NCBI GenBank assembly: GCA_016703105.1
Contig: JADJCS010000010.1
Coordinates: 19,468 to 83,467 of the forward strand
DNA length: 64,000 bases
Direction of reading: 5' to 3'
Source of the DNA: Flavobacteriales bacterium
Lineage (GTDB): Bacteria; Bacteroidota; Bacteroidia; Flavobacteriales_F; PHOS-HE28
The notes under the pieces are model-generated. The model did no database searches, had not been told where the DNA came from, and saw nothing but the letters and a program-made list of their open reading frames with translations. Of this stretch, positions 1 through 8,955 are shown piece by piece (position 1 is the stretch's first letter; each line of letters begins with the position of its first letter). The position numbers and the translations under genes are program-made.

Positions 1-1
1 G

Positions 2-949
2 ATCAAGTGCATCAGCGTCACCGATGTGGTGATCCGGAACAATCGTGTGGAGCGCAGCTTCTTCGGCATTTACCTGAGCAGCGTGGACCGCGCCATCTTG
101 GAGGGGAACCGCGTGATCGGCGATCCCGGCACGGAGGAGAACCGCAGGGCGAACGGTATCCACCTGTGGAAGTGCGCGCACGTCAACGTAACGGGTAACC
201 GGGTGGAGCACCACCGGGACGGCATCTACCTGGAGTTCGTCACCGACTCCCGCATCACGTACGACACCACGGCCTTCAACATGCGCTATGGGCTGCACTT
301 CATGTTCAGCCATCGGGATAGCTACACGCACAACCTCTTCCATGATAACGGTGCGGGCGTGGCCGTGATGTTCACGCGGGATGTGGTGATGACCGACAAT
401 CGTTTCCTGCGGAACCGGGGCGCCAGTGCGTACGGCCTTCTGCTGAAGGAGATCAACGACGCACGGATCGAGCGCAACACATTCGCGGAGAACACCGTGG
501 GCATCCTGATGGACGGGTGCAACCGGGCGACGGTCCATGCGAACGCGTTCAGCAACAATGGATGGGCCGTGCGCCTCTTCGCCAACAGCACCGATGCGGT
601 GTTCGAAGGCAATACCTTCACGGGCAACACTTTCGATGTCACCACAAACGGCGATCTGGTGCTGAGCGTGCTGAAGGGCAACTACTGGGACCGCTACCGG
701 GGCTAGGATCTGGATCGTGATGGCAAAGGCGATGTGCCTTACCGGCCCTTCGGGCTTTTCGCATTGGTCACCGAGCGTATGCCGTACGCCATGGTGTTGT
801 CCCGCAGCCTCATGGTGCAGTTGCTCGATCAGAGCGAACGTCTGTTGCCTTCGCTCACGCCGAAGTCATTGGAGGACCTTTCGCCCTTGATGCACCCGCC
901 CGCCGCCGCCGCGGCAGGCGGTCCACACGTTTCACTATTGACACGCTAA
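2..949 (+). CDS. nosD: NosD, periplasmic copper-handling protein of nitrous oxide reductase (5' partial, internal stop)
   Basis: C-terminal part of NosD, the periplasmic right-handed beta-helix protein needed to mature the copper sites of nitrous oxide reductase. The frame is open to the left edge. Repeated N-G/N-T/N-x-F turns (such as NRFLRNRG and NTFTGNTF) show the beta-helix, and the NYWDRYRG block is typical of the family. An in-frame TAG at 704-706 interrupts the gene. The same frame continues without a gap into a good NosD C-terminus (DLDRDGKGDVPYRP, then VTERMPYAMVLSRS) and ends with TAA at 947-949. The TAG sits where a tyrosine codon is expected, so one substitution explains it. It is either a sequencing error or a recent nonsense mutation. 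nosF starts 10 bases downstream. Confidence 0.88.
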
Positions 950-959
950 AGCGGCTACG

Positions 960-1697
960 ATGGATAGGGTCGTGTTCGAAGGGGTGGGCAAACGCTACGG
1001 CAAGCAGTGGGCGTTGCGCGGCGTGAACGCGCGCTTCGCACCGGGCGAGGTGGTGATGGTGATCGGACCGAACGGATCGGGCAAGACCACCTTGATCAAA
1101 TGCCTGCTCGGCTTGGTGCGGACCACGGAAGGGGCGATCCAGGTGAACGGGATGGAAGTGGGCACCGATCCGGAGTACCGGCGGGCCATCGGCTATATGC
1201 CCCAGCTGGCGGAGTTCCCACGCGAGCTCACCGTCGATCAGCTCCTGCGTATGATGAACGACATCCGCAATGCCCGGTCCGGAAGCACCGATGACCGGTT
1301 GATCGAGGCGCTCGGCCTGGAAGCCTTGTTGGACAAGCGCATCGGAACGCTGAGCGGGGGTATGCGGCAGAAAGTGAGCGCGGTGCTCGCATTCCGTTAC
1401 CGGCCTTCGGTGCTCGTCCTGGATGAACCTACTGCGGGGCTCGATCCGGTGAGCGCCCGCACCCTGCTCGAGGCGGTGAGCGAAGCGCGCCGCAATGGTG
1501 CCACGGTGCTCATCACCTCGCATATCATGGAGGAGGTGCAACAGCTCGGGGATCGGCTGGCCTATCTGCAGGATGGTCGTTTGCGGGTGTTGTTGGCGCC
1601 GGAGGTCCTCCTGGAGGTGACCCGCGAAAGCAGTTTATCGAGAGCATTGCCCAAGTACCTGGACCAGCTTCCCCCCAGCCATGTGGAAAGTATGTAA
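960..1697 (+). CDS. nosF: NosF, ABC transporter ATPase for nitrous oxide reductase maturation
   Basis: Cytoplasmic ATP-binding subunit that works with the membrane protein NosY and periplasmic NosD to supply sulfur or copper for the Cu sites of NosZ. The 245-residue protein has Walker A GPNGSGKT at residues 36-43, the ABC signature LSGGMRQK at 131-138 and Walker B with catalytic Glu in VLVLDEP at 151-157, followed by the D-loop and a switch His in ITSHIMEE. Its length fits a single-domain ABC ATPase. The ATG lies 10 bases after the end of the extended nosD frame. The 3' end overlaps nosY by 17 bases, which suggests translational coupling. Confidence 0.93.
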   Translation: MDRVVFEGVGKRYGKQWALRGVNARFAPGEVVMVIGPNGSGKTTLIKCLLGLVRTTEGAIQVNGMEVGTDPEYRRAIGYMPQLAEFPRELTVDQLLRMMNDIRNARSGSTDDRLIEALGLEALLDKRIGTLSGGMRQKVSAVLAFRYRPSVLVLDEPTAGLDPVSARTLLEAVSEARRNGATVLITSHIMEEVQQLGDRLAYLQDGRLRVLLAPEVLLEVTRESSLSRALPKYLDQLPPSHVESM

Positions 1698-2448
1698 GTA
1701 CACCCTGATCGATCTGGCACGGAACCGTTTCGCGCTGGGCTATGCCGCATTGCTGCTCGTGGTCTCCGTCGGCCTCTTCCAGCTGGAGGGGGATCCCACC
1801 AAGGCCCTCATCAGCCTCACCCAGGTGGCCCTGGCCTTGGTGCCGCTGCTCGCCTTGGTGTTCACCATCATCTACTACTACAACCAGTACGAATTCACGG
1901 TGCTTCTGGCCGTGCAGCCTTTGCGCCGCCGAAGCATCGTGCTCGCGCAGTGGGCGGCCATCAACATCGCCATGCTCGTTGCCTTCCTCTTCGGCATCGG
2001 AATGCCGGTGCTGGTGTACTCCCCGGATGCGGCGGGTTGGACCTTGTTGCTCACCGGAGCGGCCCTCACCGCGGTGTTCACCGCGATCGGGGCGTGGATC
2101 GCGGTGAGGAACAGGGACCGCGCACGCGGCGTGGGCATAGGTCTGGTGACCTGGGTGCTGATGGTGCTCGTGTACGATGCGCTGTTGCTGTGGATCATGT
2201 TCGCCTTCAGCGATCGGCCGATCGAACCCGTGATCGTGCCACTGGCGGCGTTCAACCCGATCGACCTCGCACGGATCCTGGTGATGCTGCGGATCGACCT
2301 GGCCGCGTTGCTCGGATACACCGGGGCGGTCTACCAGCAGTTCTTCGGTACGGCAGGGGGGATGCTCGTTGCCTTCCTCGCCTTGCTGTTGTGGGTGCTG
2401 CTGCCTTGCTGGCGTGCGGTGCGTGCGTTCCGGGTAAAGGACCTTTGA
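1681..2448 (+). CDS. nosY: NosY, ABC transporter permease for nitrous oxide reductase maturation
   Basis: Integral membrane partner of NosF. The 255-residue protein has about six hydrophobic segments, beginning with FALGYAALLLVVSVGLFQL, and a characteristic loop FTIIYYYNQYEFTVLLAVQPLRRR where the coupling helix normally sits. It is assigned to NosY from the order nosD-nosF-nosY and the ABC-2 type permease character. It overlaps nosF by 17 bases and runs directly into the next gene (stop TGA at 2446-2448, next ATG at 2449), so the cluster is one operon. Confidence 0.88.
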   Translation: MWKVCKYTLIDLARNRFALGYAALLLVVSVGLFQLEGDPTKALISLTQVALALVPLLALVFTIIYYYNQYEFTVLLAVQPLRRRSIVLAQWAAINIAMLVAFLFGIGMPVLVYSPDAAGWTLLLTGAALTAVFTAIGAWIAVRNRDRARGVGIGLVTWVLMVLVYDALLLWIMFAFSDRPIEPVIVPLAAFNPIDLARILVMLRIDLAALLGYTGAVYQQFFGTAGGMLVAFLALLLWVLLPCWRAVRAFRVKDL

Positions 2449-2883
2449 ATGGTCTTCCTTGTTCTTGTTCTGCATCTGTTGGGTGCCGCGGTTTGGGTGG
2501 GTGGCCACTTGGTGCTTTCGCTCACGGTGCTGCCCGGTGCGCTCCGCGACCGGGATCCTGGACCGGTTCTTCGGTTCGAGAAGCCCTTCGAACGGATCGG
2601 GATCCCTGCTCTAGTGGTTCAAGTGATCACCGGCTTGTGGTTGGCGGACCGCTATGTGCCGGGGATCCTGCCCGCGTTGGACTTCGCCGATCGCTTGCAC
2701 ACGATCGTGGCCATCAAACTCCTATTGCTCATCGCGACGGCGATCACGGGAGCGCATGCCCGGTTTTGGATCATCCCACGGCTCACGCCCCAGCGCATGC
2801 CGGCCCTTGCGGTGCATGTGACGGTCGTGACCACCATGGCGGTCGCCCTTCTTGTGCTGGGGGTGTCGGTGAGATACCTCTAG
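2449..2883 (+). CDS. CopD-like integral membrane protein
   Basis: 144-residue protein with four hydrophobic segments. The first carries the HLLGAAVWVGGHL pattern seen in CopD-type and related small heme/copper membrane proteins. Histidines are spaced through the helices (HLLG, GGHL, HTIVAIK, HARFWIIPR), which suits metal or heme binding. It starts at the base after the nosY stop and so belongs to the nos operon. A role in copper delivery to NosZ or to the oxidase encoded downstream is inference from position. The gene ends in TAG, which shows that TAG is an ordinary stop codon here. Confidence 0.7.
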   Translation: MVFLVLVLHLLGAAVWVGGHLVLSLTVLPGALRDRDPGPVLRFEKPFERIGIPALVVQVITGLWLADRYVPGILPALDFADRLHTIVAIKLLLLIATAITGAHARFWIIPRLTPQRMPALAVHVTVVTTMAVALLVLGVSVRYL

Positions 2884-2977
2884 CCGGGGATCCGATACGG
2901 CCGCCGAAGCTTCGTTCCGCAAACTGTCCGGGATCACGCGATCACCTGACAAAGCTCATGTGCCGGTGACGATAAAA

Positions 2978-2993
2978 CGGACAATATTGTCCG
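2978..2993. promoter_or_regulatory. Perfect 16-bp palindrome upstream of the fasciclin gene
   Basis: CGGACAATATTGTCCG is a perfect dyad, centred about 31 bases before the fasciclin start codon and 95 bases after the CopD-like gene. A symmetric site with an AT core inside a GC-rich promoter region suggests an operator for a dimeric regulator. The GGACA...TGTCC halves do not match the FNR/DNR consensus (TTGAT-N4-ATCAA). An Rrf2-type or other winged-helix regulator is possible, but I cannot assign one. Confidence 0.5.
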
Positions 2994-3016
2994 CTGTAAG
3001 CCCAACCAGAACACCC

Positions 3017-3604
3017 ATGAGAACCATTTCAAGAAGTACTACTTGGTGCGCGGCGATCCTCGTGATCGCGGCTTTGAGCGCCTGCCAGACCGGCGAAGCT
3101 GGCACCGGAACGGCAGCCGCTGCCGCACCTGCTGAGGCGAGCGCCCCCGGAGGTGGGCAATCCATGGTGAAGGATGATCTATCGCAGAAGAACGTGGTGG
3201 GTGTGGCGGTCGGTTCTCCGGACCACAGCACCTTGGTGACCGCCGTGAAGGCTGCGGAACTGGTCGATGCGCTCAGCAATGCCGGTCCCTTCACGGTTTT
3301 CGCGCCCACCAACGCCGCGTTCGATGCGTTACCGGCCGGTACGGTGGAGGGATTATTGGAACCCGCGAAGAAGAGCGACCTGCAGGACGTGTTGCAATAC
3401 CACGTCTTCGTGGGTGTGCTGAAGGCGGAAAGTCTCCGTGATGGCCAGACGCTGGGCATGGTGAACGGAAGCAACGCCAAGATATCCGTGAAGGACGGCA
3501 AGGTGATGATCAACGACGCCACCGTGGTGGCCAGTGTACCCGCCAGCAACGGGATCGTGCATGTGATCGATAAGGTGATACTGCCCCCCGCTCCGGCGCA
3601 GTGA
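3017..3604 (+). CDS. Fasciclin-domain lipoprotein
   Basis: 195-residue secreted lipoprotein. The signal sequence MRTISRSTTWCAAILVIAALSAC ends in a lipobox with Cys23, followed by a short Ala/Gly/Pro linker. Residues 55-195 form one FAS1 domain: TLVTAVKAAELVDALSNAGPFTVFAPTNAAFDALPAGT is the family's H1 region and VPASNGIVHVIDKVILP the H2 region. An in-frame GTG at 2960 exists, but the ATG at 3017 places the signal peptide correctly. Such proteins often accompany nos and cco genes in Bacteroidota; the function (adhesion or metal/heme-related) is not established. Confidence 0.85.
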   Translation: MRTISRSTTWCAAILVIAALSACQTGEAGTGTAAAAAPAEASAPGGGQSMVKDDLSQKNVVGVAVGSPDHSTLVTAVKAAELVDALSNAGPFTVFAPTNAAFDALPAGTVEGLLEPAKKSDLQDVLQYHVFVGVLKAESLRDGQTLGMVNGSNAKISVKDGKVMINDATVVASVPASNGIVHVIDKVILPPAPAQ

Positions 3605-3655
3605 CAAGGCATCCACCTTGGGCCCTTCTTTCCGGGGGCCGGGTGAAAGTCGGCG

Positions 3656-3678
3656 AAGGCGTCCGCAAGGGCGCCTTT
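3656..3678 (+). terminator. Possible terminator after the fasciclin gene
   Basis: Stem AAGGCG (3656-3661) pairs with CGCCTT (3672-3677) around a 10-base loop and is followed by a short T stretch. It lies 52 bases after the fasciclin stop and before the cco operon. The stem is only six base pairs, so the call is weak. Confidence 0.35.
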
Positions 3679-3715
3679 GCTGTTCCAGCCTGTTGTCCGG
3701 TCGAACCATGGGCAC

Positions 3716-3729
3716 CTGACGGAAGTCAG
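3716..3729. promoter_or_regulatory. Candidate FNR/CRP-type operator upstream of the cco operon
   Basis: CTGAC-N4-GTCAG is an inverted repeat 74 bases before the ccoS start codon. Spacing and half-sites resemble the TTGAC/TTGAT-N4-GTCAA/ATCAA sites of FNR-family regulators, which control cbb3 oxidase operons in many bacteria. Regulation by such a protein is inference. The response regulator at 13319-14380 carries a CRP/FNR output domain and would be one candidate. Confidence 0.4.
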
Positions 3730-3802
3730 TTCCCGGTCTGACCAGCCTCAGTCCGCACCTCCCCGCATCGCTGGATTTTCGCAACGCAAACCCACGGAGC
3801 TG

Positions 3803-3997
3803 ATGAGCGTCATCTTCCTTCTGATCGCCGCAAGCACGCTGGTCGCCGGGATCTTCCTGGCGGCGTTCGTGTGGGCGGTGCGGAAAGGACAGTACGATGA
3901 TGACCGGTCCCCCGCCGTGCGGATGCTGCATGATCCTTCCGTGCCACAACCCCTTTCCAAGGCGGAAGGGACCCTACCCCTGAACGAAATCAAGTGA
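3803..3997 (+). CDS. ccoS: CcoS, cbb3-type cytochrome oxidase assembly protein
   Basis: 64-residue membrane protein needed to insert cofactors into cbb3 oxidase. One transmembrane segment (VIFLLIAASTLVAGIFLAAFVWAV) is followed by the family hallmark KxGQYDDDRSPAVRML. The ATG at 3803 follows a GGAG ribosome-binding site; an upstream in-frame extension exists but lacks family similarity. It opens the cco operon, four bases before ccoN. Confidence 0.93.
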   Translation: MSVIFLLIAASTLVAGIFLAAFVWAVRKGQYDDDRSPAVRMLHDPSVPQPLSKAEGTLPLNEIK

Positions 3998-4001
3998 ACC
4001 G

Positions 4002-6134
4002 ATGATCGAGCGTTTCGAGTACGACAACCGCATCGTTAAGAACTTCCTGTTCGTCACGATCCTCTGGGGTTTGGTGGGCATGCTGGTCGGCCTTACCGCC
4101 GCCTTGCAACTAGTCGTCCCGGGCATGAATTGGACGGAGTACTTCACCTTCGGCCGGGTGCGGCCCCTGCACACGAACGCGGTGATCTTCGCCTTCGTGG
4201 GCAATGGCATATTCGCCGGGGCCTATTACAGTCTGCAGCGGCTACTGAAGACGCGCATGTTCAGCGATGCGCTGAGCAACATCCATTTCTGGGGCTGGCA
4301 ACTGATCATCGTGGCGGCGGCGATCACGCTGCCGCTCGGCATGACCAGCGGCAAGGAGTACGCCGAGCTGGAATGGCCCATTGACATCGCGATCACCCTG
4401 GTGTGGGTGGTCTTTGGCATCAACATGTTCGGCACCATCCTGAAGCGGCGCGAGCGGCATCTGTACGTGGCCATCTGGTTCTACATCGCCACCTGGGTCA
4501 CCGTGGCCATGCTGCACATCGTGAACAGTATCGAGCTGCCGATCTCGATAACGAAGAGCTACAGCTGGTACGCGGGCGTTCAGGACGCACTGGTGCAATG
4601 GTGGTACGGGCATAACGCGGTGGCCTTCTTCCTCACCACGCCCTATCTGGGGTTGATGTACTACTTCCTGCCGAAGGCCGCCAACCGGCCGGTGTACAGC
4701 TACAAGCTCTCGATCATCCACTTCTGGGCGCTCATCTTCCTCTACATCTGGGCGGGCCCGCACCACCTGTTGTACAGTGCGCTGCCGGATTGGGCACAAT
4801 CGCTCGGGACGGTGTTCAGCATCATGCTCATCGCACCGAGCTGGGGCGGCATGCTGAACGGCTTGCTCACGCTCCGTGGCGCTTGGGACCGCGTGCGGGA
4901 GGATGCCGTACTGAAGTTCTTCGTCGTGGCGGTGACCTGCTACGGCATGGCCACGCTGGAAGGGCCCTTGTTGAGCCTGAAGAGCATCAACGCGATCGCG
5001 CACTATACCGATTGGATCGTGGCGCACGTGCACATTGGCGGTATCGGCTGGAACGGCTTCATGACCTTCGGCATGGTGTACTGGCTGGTGCCCCGCCTCT
5101 ACGGCACCGAACTCTACTCGCAGAAGCTGGCGAACATGCACTTCTGGCTGGGTACGCTGGGGATCATCTTCTATGCGGTGCCGCTGTACTTCGCCGGCTT
5201 CTTCCAAAGCCTCATGTGGAAACAGTTCACACCGGACGGCTTCCTGGTGTACCCGAACTTCCTGGATACGCTGCTCCAGATCAAGACCGCGTACTGGTTG
5301 CGCGCATTGGGCGGGACCATCTACATCGTGGGCGTGTGCATCATGATCTACAACATCTGGCGCACCGTGAAGGCCGGTAGGCTGGTCGCGAACGAAGCGG
5401 CCGAAGCACCTCCGCTGGAGAACGTGTCGGTGACCAGCGAGAGCGGTCATTGGCACCGCTGGATCGAGCGTCGTCCCATCCAGATGCTCGTGTTAAGCCT
5501 GGTGGTGGTGGCCATCGGCGGGTTGTTGGAGCTCGTCCCCACCTTCCTGGTGAAGAGCAACATACCCACCATCAGCAGTGTGAAGCCATACACACCCTTG
5601 GAACTGCATGGCCGGGATATCTACGTCCGGGAGGGATGCTACACCTGCCACAGCCAGATGGTGCGCCCCTTCCGAAGTGAAACGGAACGCTATGGGGAAT
5701 ACGCGAAGGCCGGCGAGTTCGTCTATGACCATCCGTTCCAGTGGGGCAGCAAGCGTACGGGCCCCGACCTGCTCCGTGTGGGAGGGAAGTATCCCAATAG
5801 CTGGCACTACTACCACATGTGGGATCCCACGAGCATGAGCCCGGGTTCCCTCATGCCCGCCTACCCGCACCTCTTTGAGGATGCGTTGGACACGTCCGTG
5901 ACCTCCAAGAAGATCGATGCGATGATCACGATGGGCGTACCTTATGCCAAGGACTTCCCTGCCAAGGCGAACGCCGATCTCCAGGCGCAGAGCCAGGCCA
6001 TTGTCGCGGATCTGAAGAAGGCGGGGGTGGAAGCGATGAGCGACCGGGAGATCATCGCCGTGATCGCCTACCTGCAACGCGTGGGTACCGATATCAAGGC
6101 CAAGGCACCGGCTGGAGTTGCCGCCCAACCCTGA
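4002..6134 (+). CDS. ccoN: CcoN-CcoO fusion, cbb3-type cytochrome c oxidase subunits I and II
   Basis: Catalytic core of the high-affinity oxidase that reduces O2 to water and pumps protons. The 710-residue protein fuses two subunits. Residues 1-460 are CcoN: low-spin heme ligands His57 and His344, CuB ligands His204, His254 and His255, high-spin heme ligand His342 and the likely cross-linked Tyr248. After a linker, residues 490-710 are CcoO: a membrane anchor and one heme c site, CYTCH at 546-550, in the CcoO context GCYTCHSQMVRPF. Fused CcoNO is common in Bacteroidota. ccoQ follows six bases later. Confidence 0.96.
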   Translation: MIERFEYDNRIVKNFLFVTILWGLVGMLVGLTAALQLVVPGMNWTEYFTFGRVRPLHTNAVIFAFVGNGIFAGAYYSLQRLLKTRMFSDALSNIHFWGWQLIIVAAAITLPLGMTSGKEYAELEWPIDIAITLVWVVFGINMFGTILKRRERHLYVAIWFYIATWVTVAMLHIVNSIELPISITKSYSWYAGVQDALVQWWYGHNAVAFFLTTPYLGLMYYFLPKAANRPVYSYKLSIIHFWALIFLYIWAGPHHLLYSALPDWAQSLGTVFSIMLIAPSWGGMLNGLLTLRGAWDRVREDAVLKFFVVAVTCYGMATLEGPLLSLKSINAIAHYTDWIVAHVHIGGIGWNGFMTFGMVYWLVPRLYGTELYSQKLANMHFWLGTLGIIFYAVPLYFAGFFQSLMWKQFTPDGFLVYPNFLDTLLQIKTAYWLRALGGTIYIVGVCIMIYNIWRTVKAGRLVANEAAEAPPLENVSVTSESGHWHRWIERRPIQMLVLSLVVVAIGGLLELVPTFLVKSNIPTISSVKPYTPLELHGRDIYVREGCYTCHSQMVRPFRSETERYGEYAKAGEFVYDHPFQWGSKRTGPDLLRVGGKYPNSWHYYHMWDPTSMSPGSLMPAYPHLFEDALDTSVTSKKIDAMITMGVPYAKDFPAKANADLQAQSQAIVADLKKAGVEAMSDREIIAVIAYLQRVGTDIKAKAPAGVAAQP

Positions 6135-6139
6135 TCGCG

Positions 6140-6343
6140 ATGCTGAAGTTCATCAAGCACCACTTGGACACCATCGCCGGGGTCGGTATCTACCCGGTGA
6201 TCTCCTTCGTGATCTTCTTCAGCTTCTTCCTGCTGATGCTTTTCTGGTTGAGGAGAGTGGGTAGTGCGCACGTCGATCATATGGCGGCACTGCCCCTTTC
6301 CGACGAGATCAACACCAATGACACCGCTTACCATGCGCATTGA
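6140..6343 (+). CDS. ccoQ: CcoQ-like small subunit of cbb3 oxidase
   Basis: 67-residue protein with one transmembrane helix (VGIYPVISFVIFFSFFLLMLFWL) and a polar C-terminal tail, in the usual ccoQ position between ccoNO and ccoP. CcoQ stabilises the complex. Its end overlaps the chosen ccoP start by 11 bases. Confidence 0.85.
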   Translation: MLKFIKHHLDTIAGVGIYPVISFVIFFSFFLLMLFWLRRVGSAHVDHMAALPLSDEINTNDTAYHAH

Positions 6344-7526
6344 TACATCCATCGCTACACGTGCGATCCTGGTCCTGTCCTTCGCGGTCCTGTGCGGACC
6401 CCTGCTGGCACAAGGCAACGCACCGACCGGCACCCTATCGGAGCCGCTCTTCAACGTGGACATGGGCGTGGTCTATGCGCTCCTGGCGCTCGCGCTGGTG
6501 CAAGTGATCTTCATCTTCTCGCTTTCCGGCATCATGCGCACGATGAGCGGCCCGAGCACATGGACGAAGCGAGGGGCGAGCAGTGGATCGCGTATGAAGG
6601 TGTTGGTCCCGCTGTTCCTCTTTGCCACGACCACTGCGAACGCCCAGGCGTACGAGGGCGATGGGGGCACCGTGAGCAACTACGTTCTCTTCTGGTGGTT
6701 GATCGCCGTGAACGTGGTGCTCTTCGTCATGCTTCTCGCACAAGTGAACCTTTTGCGCGGATTGACGAAGGTGGTGACCGGTGTCGACGAGGCGGCCGAA
6801 CCGGAGCCCGCCCCCGCAGGGCCGACTTGGGATCAGCGGTTGTTGGCACGCCTTACACGGCAGGTCTCCGCAGAGAAGGAAGAGGACATTCTGATGCACC
6901 ACGAGTACGACGGCATCCGCGAATTGGACAATGTGCTCCCCCCTTGGTGGGTATGGCTGTTCTACGGTTCTATCATCTGGAGCGTGGTGTATTTGGTGAA
7001 CGTACACGTCATCAACATATGGCCCGACCAGAAGACCGAATACAACAATGAGATGGTGCAGGCCAAGGCGGATGTGGCCGCGTACATGGCCACCCTTACC
7101 AACACCGTCGATGAGAACACGGTGGTGCTCAGTACCGAGGCCGGCGTGCTCGCGAGCGGGCGTGCTGCCTTCACCCAGTACTGCACACCTTGCCACGGGG
7201 CAGACGGGGCGGGATCCGAGACATCCGTGGGGCCGAACCTTACCGATGCCCATTGGATCCATGGCGGCGGGGTGAAGAACGTGTTCTCCACCATCAAGTA
7301 TGGTGTGCCGGAGAAAGGCATGATCAGTTGGAAGACGCAGTTGAAACCCGCCGAGATCGCCGCTTTGACCAGTTACATAATCAGCCTGCAGGGCACCGGG
7401 TCCGCCACCCAAAAGGCTCCCCAAGGCGAGCTTTGGACCGAGGGCGGCGCTCCGGTGGACACTTCCGCAACTGCGCCTGACAGTACCGCGGTCCGTGCGG
7501 ATACAGCACGGCTGGCGGTGAATTGA
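6333..7526 (+). CDS. ccoP: CcoP, cbb3 oxidase cytochrome c subunit (single heme)
   Basis: Electron-input subunit. From the ATG at 6333 the 397-residue protein has a signal-like first helix, two further hydrophobic segments, the conserved block HEYDGIRELDNVLPPWWVWLFYGSIIW that docks CcoP to the core, and one heme c motif CTPCH at 284-288 with a distal Met in EKGMISWK. Proteobacterial CcoP usually has two hemes; the one-heme form with an extended N-terminus is common in Bacteroidota. Earlier in-frame starts at 6264 and 6318 are possible but lie further inside ccoQ. Confidence 0.92.
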   Translation: MRIDTSIATRAILVLSFAVLCGPLLAQGNAPTGTLSEPLFNVDMGVVYALLALALVQVIFIFSLSGIMRTMSGPSTWTKRGASSGSRMKVLVPLFLFATTTANAQAYEGDGGTVSNYVLFWWLIAVNVVLFVMLLAQVNLLRGLTKVVTGVDEAAEPEPAPAGPTWDQRLLARLTRQVSAEKEEDILMHHEYDGIRELDNVLPPWWVWLFYGSIIWSVVYLVNVHVINIWPDQKTEYNNEMVQAKADVAAYMATLTNTVDENTVVLSTEAGVLASGRAAFTQYCTPCHGADGAGSETSVGPNLTDAHWIHGGGVKNVFSTIKYGVPEKGMISWKTQLKPAEIAALTSYIISLQGTGSATQKAPQGELWTEGGAPVDTSATAPDSTAVRADTARLAVN

Positions 7527-7527
7527 A

Positions 7528-8955
7528 ATGGACCGTCAACCCGCCCATATCCGACGTGACGAGAGCTACCGCGATAGCATCAGTACGGTAGACAAGGCAG
7601 GCAAGCGGATCTGGGTCTACCCCCGGAAGTCGCACGGCAAGTTCACCACATGGCGCGCGTGGTTCGGTTACGGGCTGCTCGCCCTGCTCTTCGCGGGCCC
7701 GTTCATTTCCATTGGTGGCGAGCCGCTGCTCATGATCAACTTCGTGGAGCGGCGCTTCGTGTTCTTCGGCCAGGTCTTCTGGCCGCAGGACTTCCTGATC
7801 TTCGTTCTCGGCTTCATCACGTTCATCGTCTTCGTGGCCTTGTTCACTGTGGTGTTCGGCCGACTTTTCTGCGGCTGGGCATGCCCGCAATCGGTGTTCA
7901 TGGACCAAGTGTTCCGCCGGATCGAACACATCGTGGAAGGGGATTGGAAACAGCGGCAGGCCCTGGACAAAGGGCCGCTCACCACGGACAAGCTCTGGAA
8001 GAAGACGGTGAAGCATGTGCTCTTCTTCAGCATCAGCTTCTTGATCGGGAACACATTCCTTGCTTATATCATCGGGAGCCATGAACTGATGCGCATCGTG
8101 ACGGAACCCGCTGCGGAGCATGCGGGCGGCCTGCTCGCCATGATGGCCTTCAGCGGTACCTTCTACGCCAACTTCGCCTTCTTCCGGGAGCAGGCCTGCA
8201 CCACGGTGTGCCCCTATGGTCGTTTGCAGGGCGTGCTCATGGACCGCAAGACCATTGTGATCGCCTATGACCATGTGCGCGGTGAAGCGCGCGGCTTGTT
8301 CCGCAAAGGAGAAGTACGGACCGAGGTGGGCAAGGGCGATTGCATCGACTGCAAGGCCTGTGTATATGAATGTCCCACGGGCATCGACATCCGCAATGGC
8401 ACACAACTCGAGTGCGTGAACTGTACGGCCTGCATCGATGCCTGCGATCACATGATGCGCGGCGTCGGGCTACCCACCGGGCTCATCCGCTATGCCAGCG
8501 AGGATGAGATCGCGGATAAGAAGCCCTTCCGGTTCACTGTTCGGATGAAGGCGTACACGGCGGTACTTGCTGTCCTCGTGGGGGTACTTGCCACGTTGAT
8601 CGTGATGCGCACCGATACGGAGACCACCGTGCTGCGCACTCCGGGCATGCTGTTCCAAACACAAGAGGACGGGCGGATCAGCAACCTGTACTCGATCAAG
8701 ACCATGAATAAAACCCCCCACGACCTGCCCGTGCATCTCGAATTGATGAACGTGGAGGGTGAGATCAAGGTCATCGGAAAACCCATGGACCTGAAGGCCG
8801 GCGAACTGGGGCAGGGCGAGGTCTTCATCCTCTTGGACAAGGACCAGTTACAAGGCATGAAGACCAAGGTGGTCATCGGTGTGTACGTCGGCGACAAGCT
8901 GTTGGAAAAGGTGAGCACGTCATTCGTAGGTCCCATCAACATCAACCCATCATGA
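7528..8955 (+). CDS. ccoG: CcoG, cbb3 oxidase accessory ferredoxin-like protein
   Basis: 475-residue membrane iron-sulfur protein thought to reduce copper for oxidase assembly. It has an N-terminal membrane domain with FCGWACPQSVFMDQVF, the motif ACTTVCPYGRLQGVL, then a two-cluster ferredoxin region (CIDCKACVYECP and CVNCTACIDACD) and a C-terminal Ig-like domain after a further membrane helix. Length and order match the CcoG/RdxA family. It starts one base after the ccoP stop and overlaps ccoH by four bases (ATGA). Confidence 0.95.
   Translation: MDRQPAHIRRDESYRDSISTVDKAGKRIWVYPRKSHGKFTTWRAWFGYGLLALLFAGPFISIGGEPLLMINFVERRFVFFGQVFWPQDFLIFVLGFITFIVFVALFTVVFGRLFCGWACPQSVFMDQVFRRIEHIVEGDWKQRQALDKGPLTTDKLWKKTVKHVLFFSISFLIGNTFLAYIIGSHELMRIVTEPAAEHAGGLLAMMAFSGTFYANFAFFREQACTTVCPYGRLQGVLMDRKTIVIAYDHVRGEARGLFRKGEVRTEVGKGDCIDCKACVYECPTGIDIRNGTQLECVNCTACIDACDHMMRGVGLPTGLIRYASEDEIADKKPFRFTVRMKAYTAVLAVLVGVLATLIVMRTDTETTVLRTPGMLFQTQEDGRISNLYSIKTMNKTPHDLPVHLELMNVEGEIKVIGKPMDLKAGELGQGEVFILLDKDQLQGMKTKVVIGVYVGDKLLEKVSTSFVGPININPS

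Noticed and set aside
1525..2508. Long minus-strand frame rich in His, Gln, Glu and Arg opposite nosY
   Set aside because: It is the antisense shadow of nosF/nosY. Its composition is the codon mirror of membrane-protein sequence, and it has no recognisable domain or ribosome-binding site.
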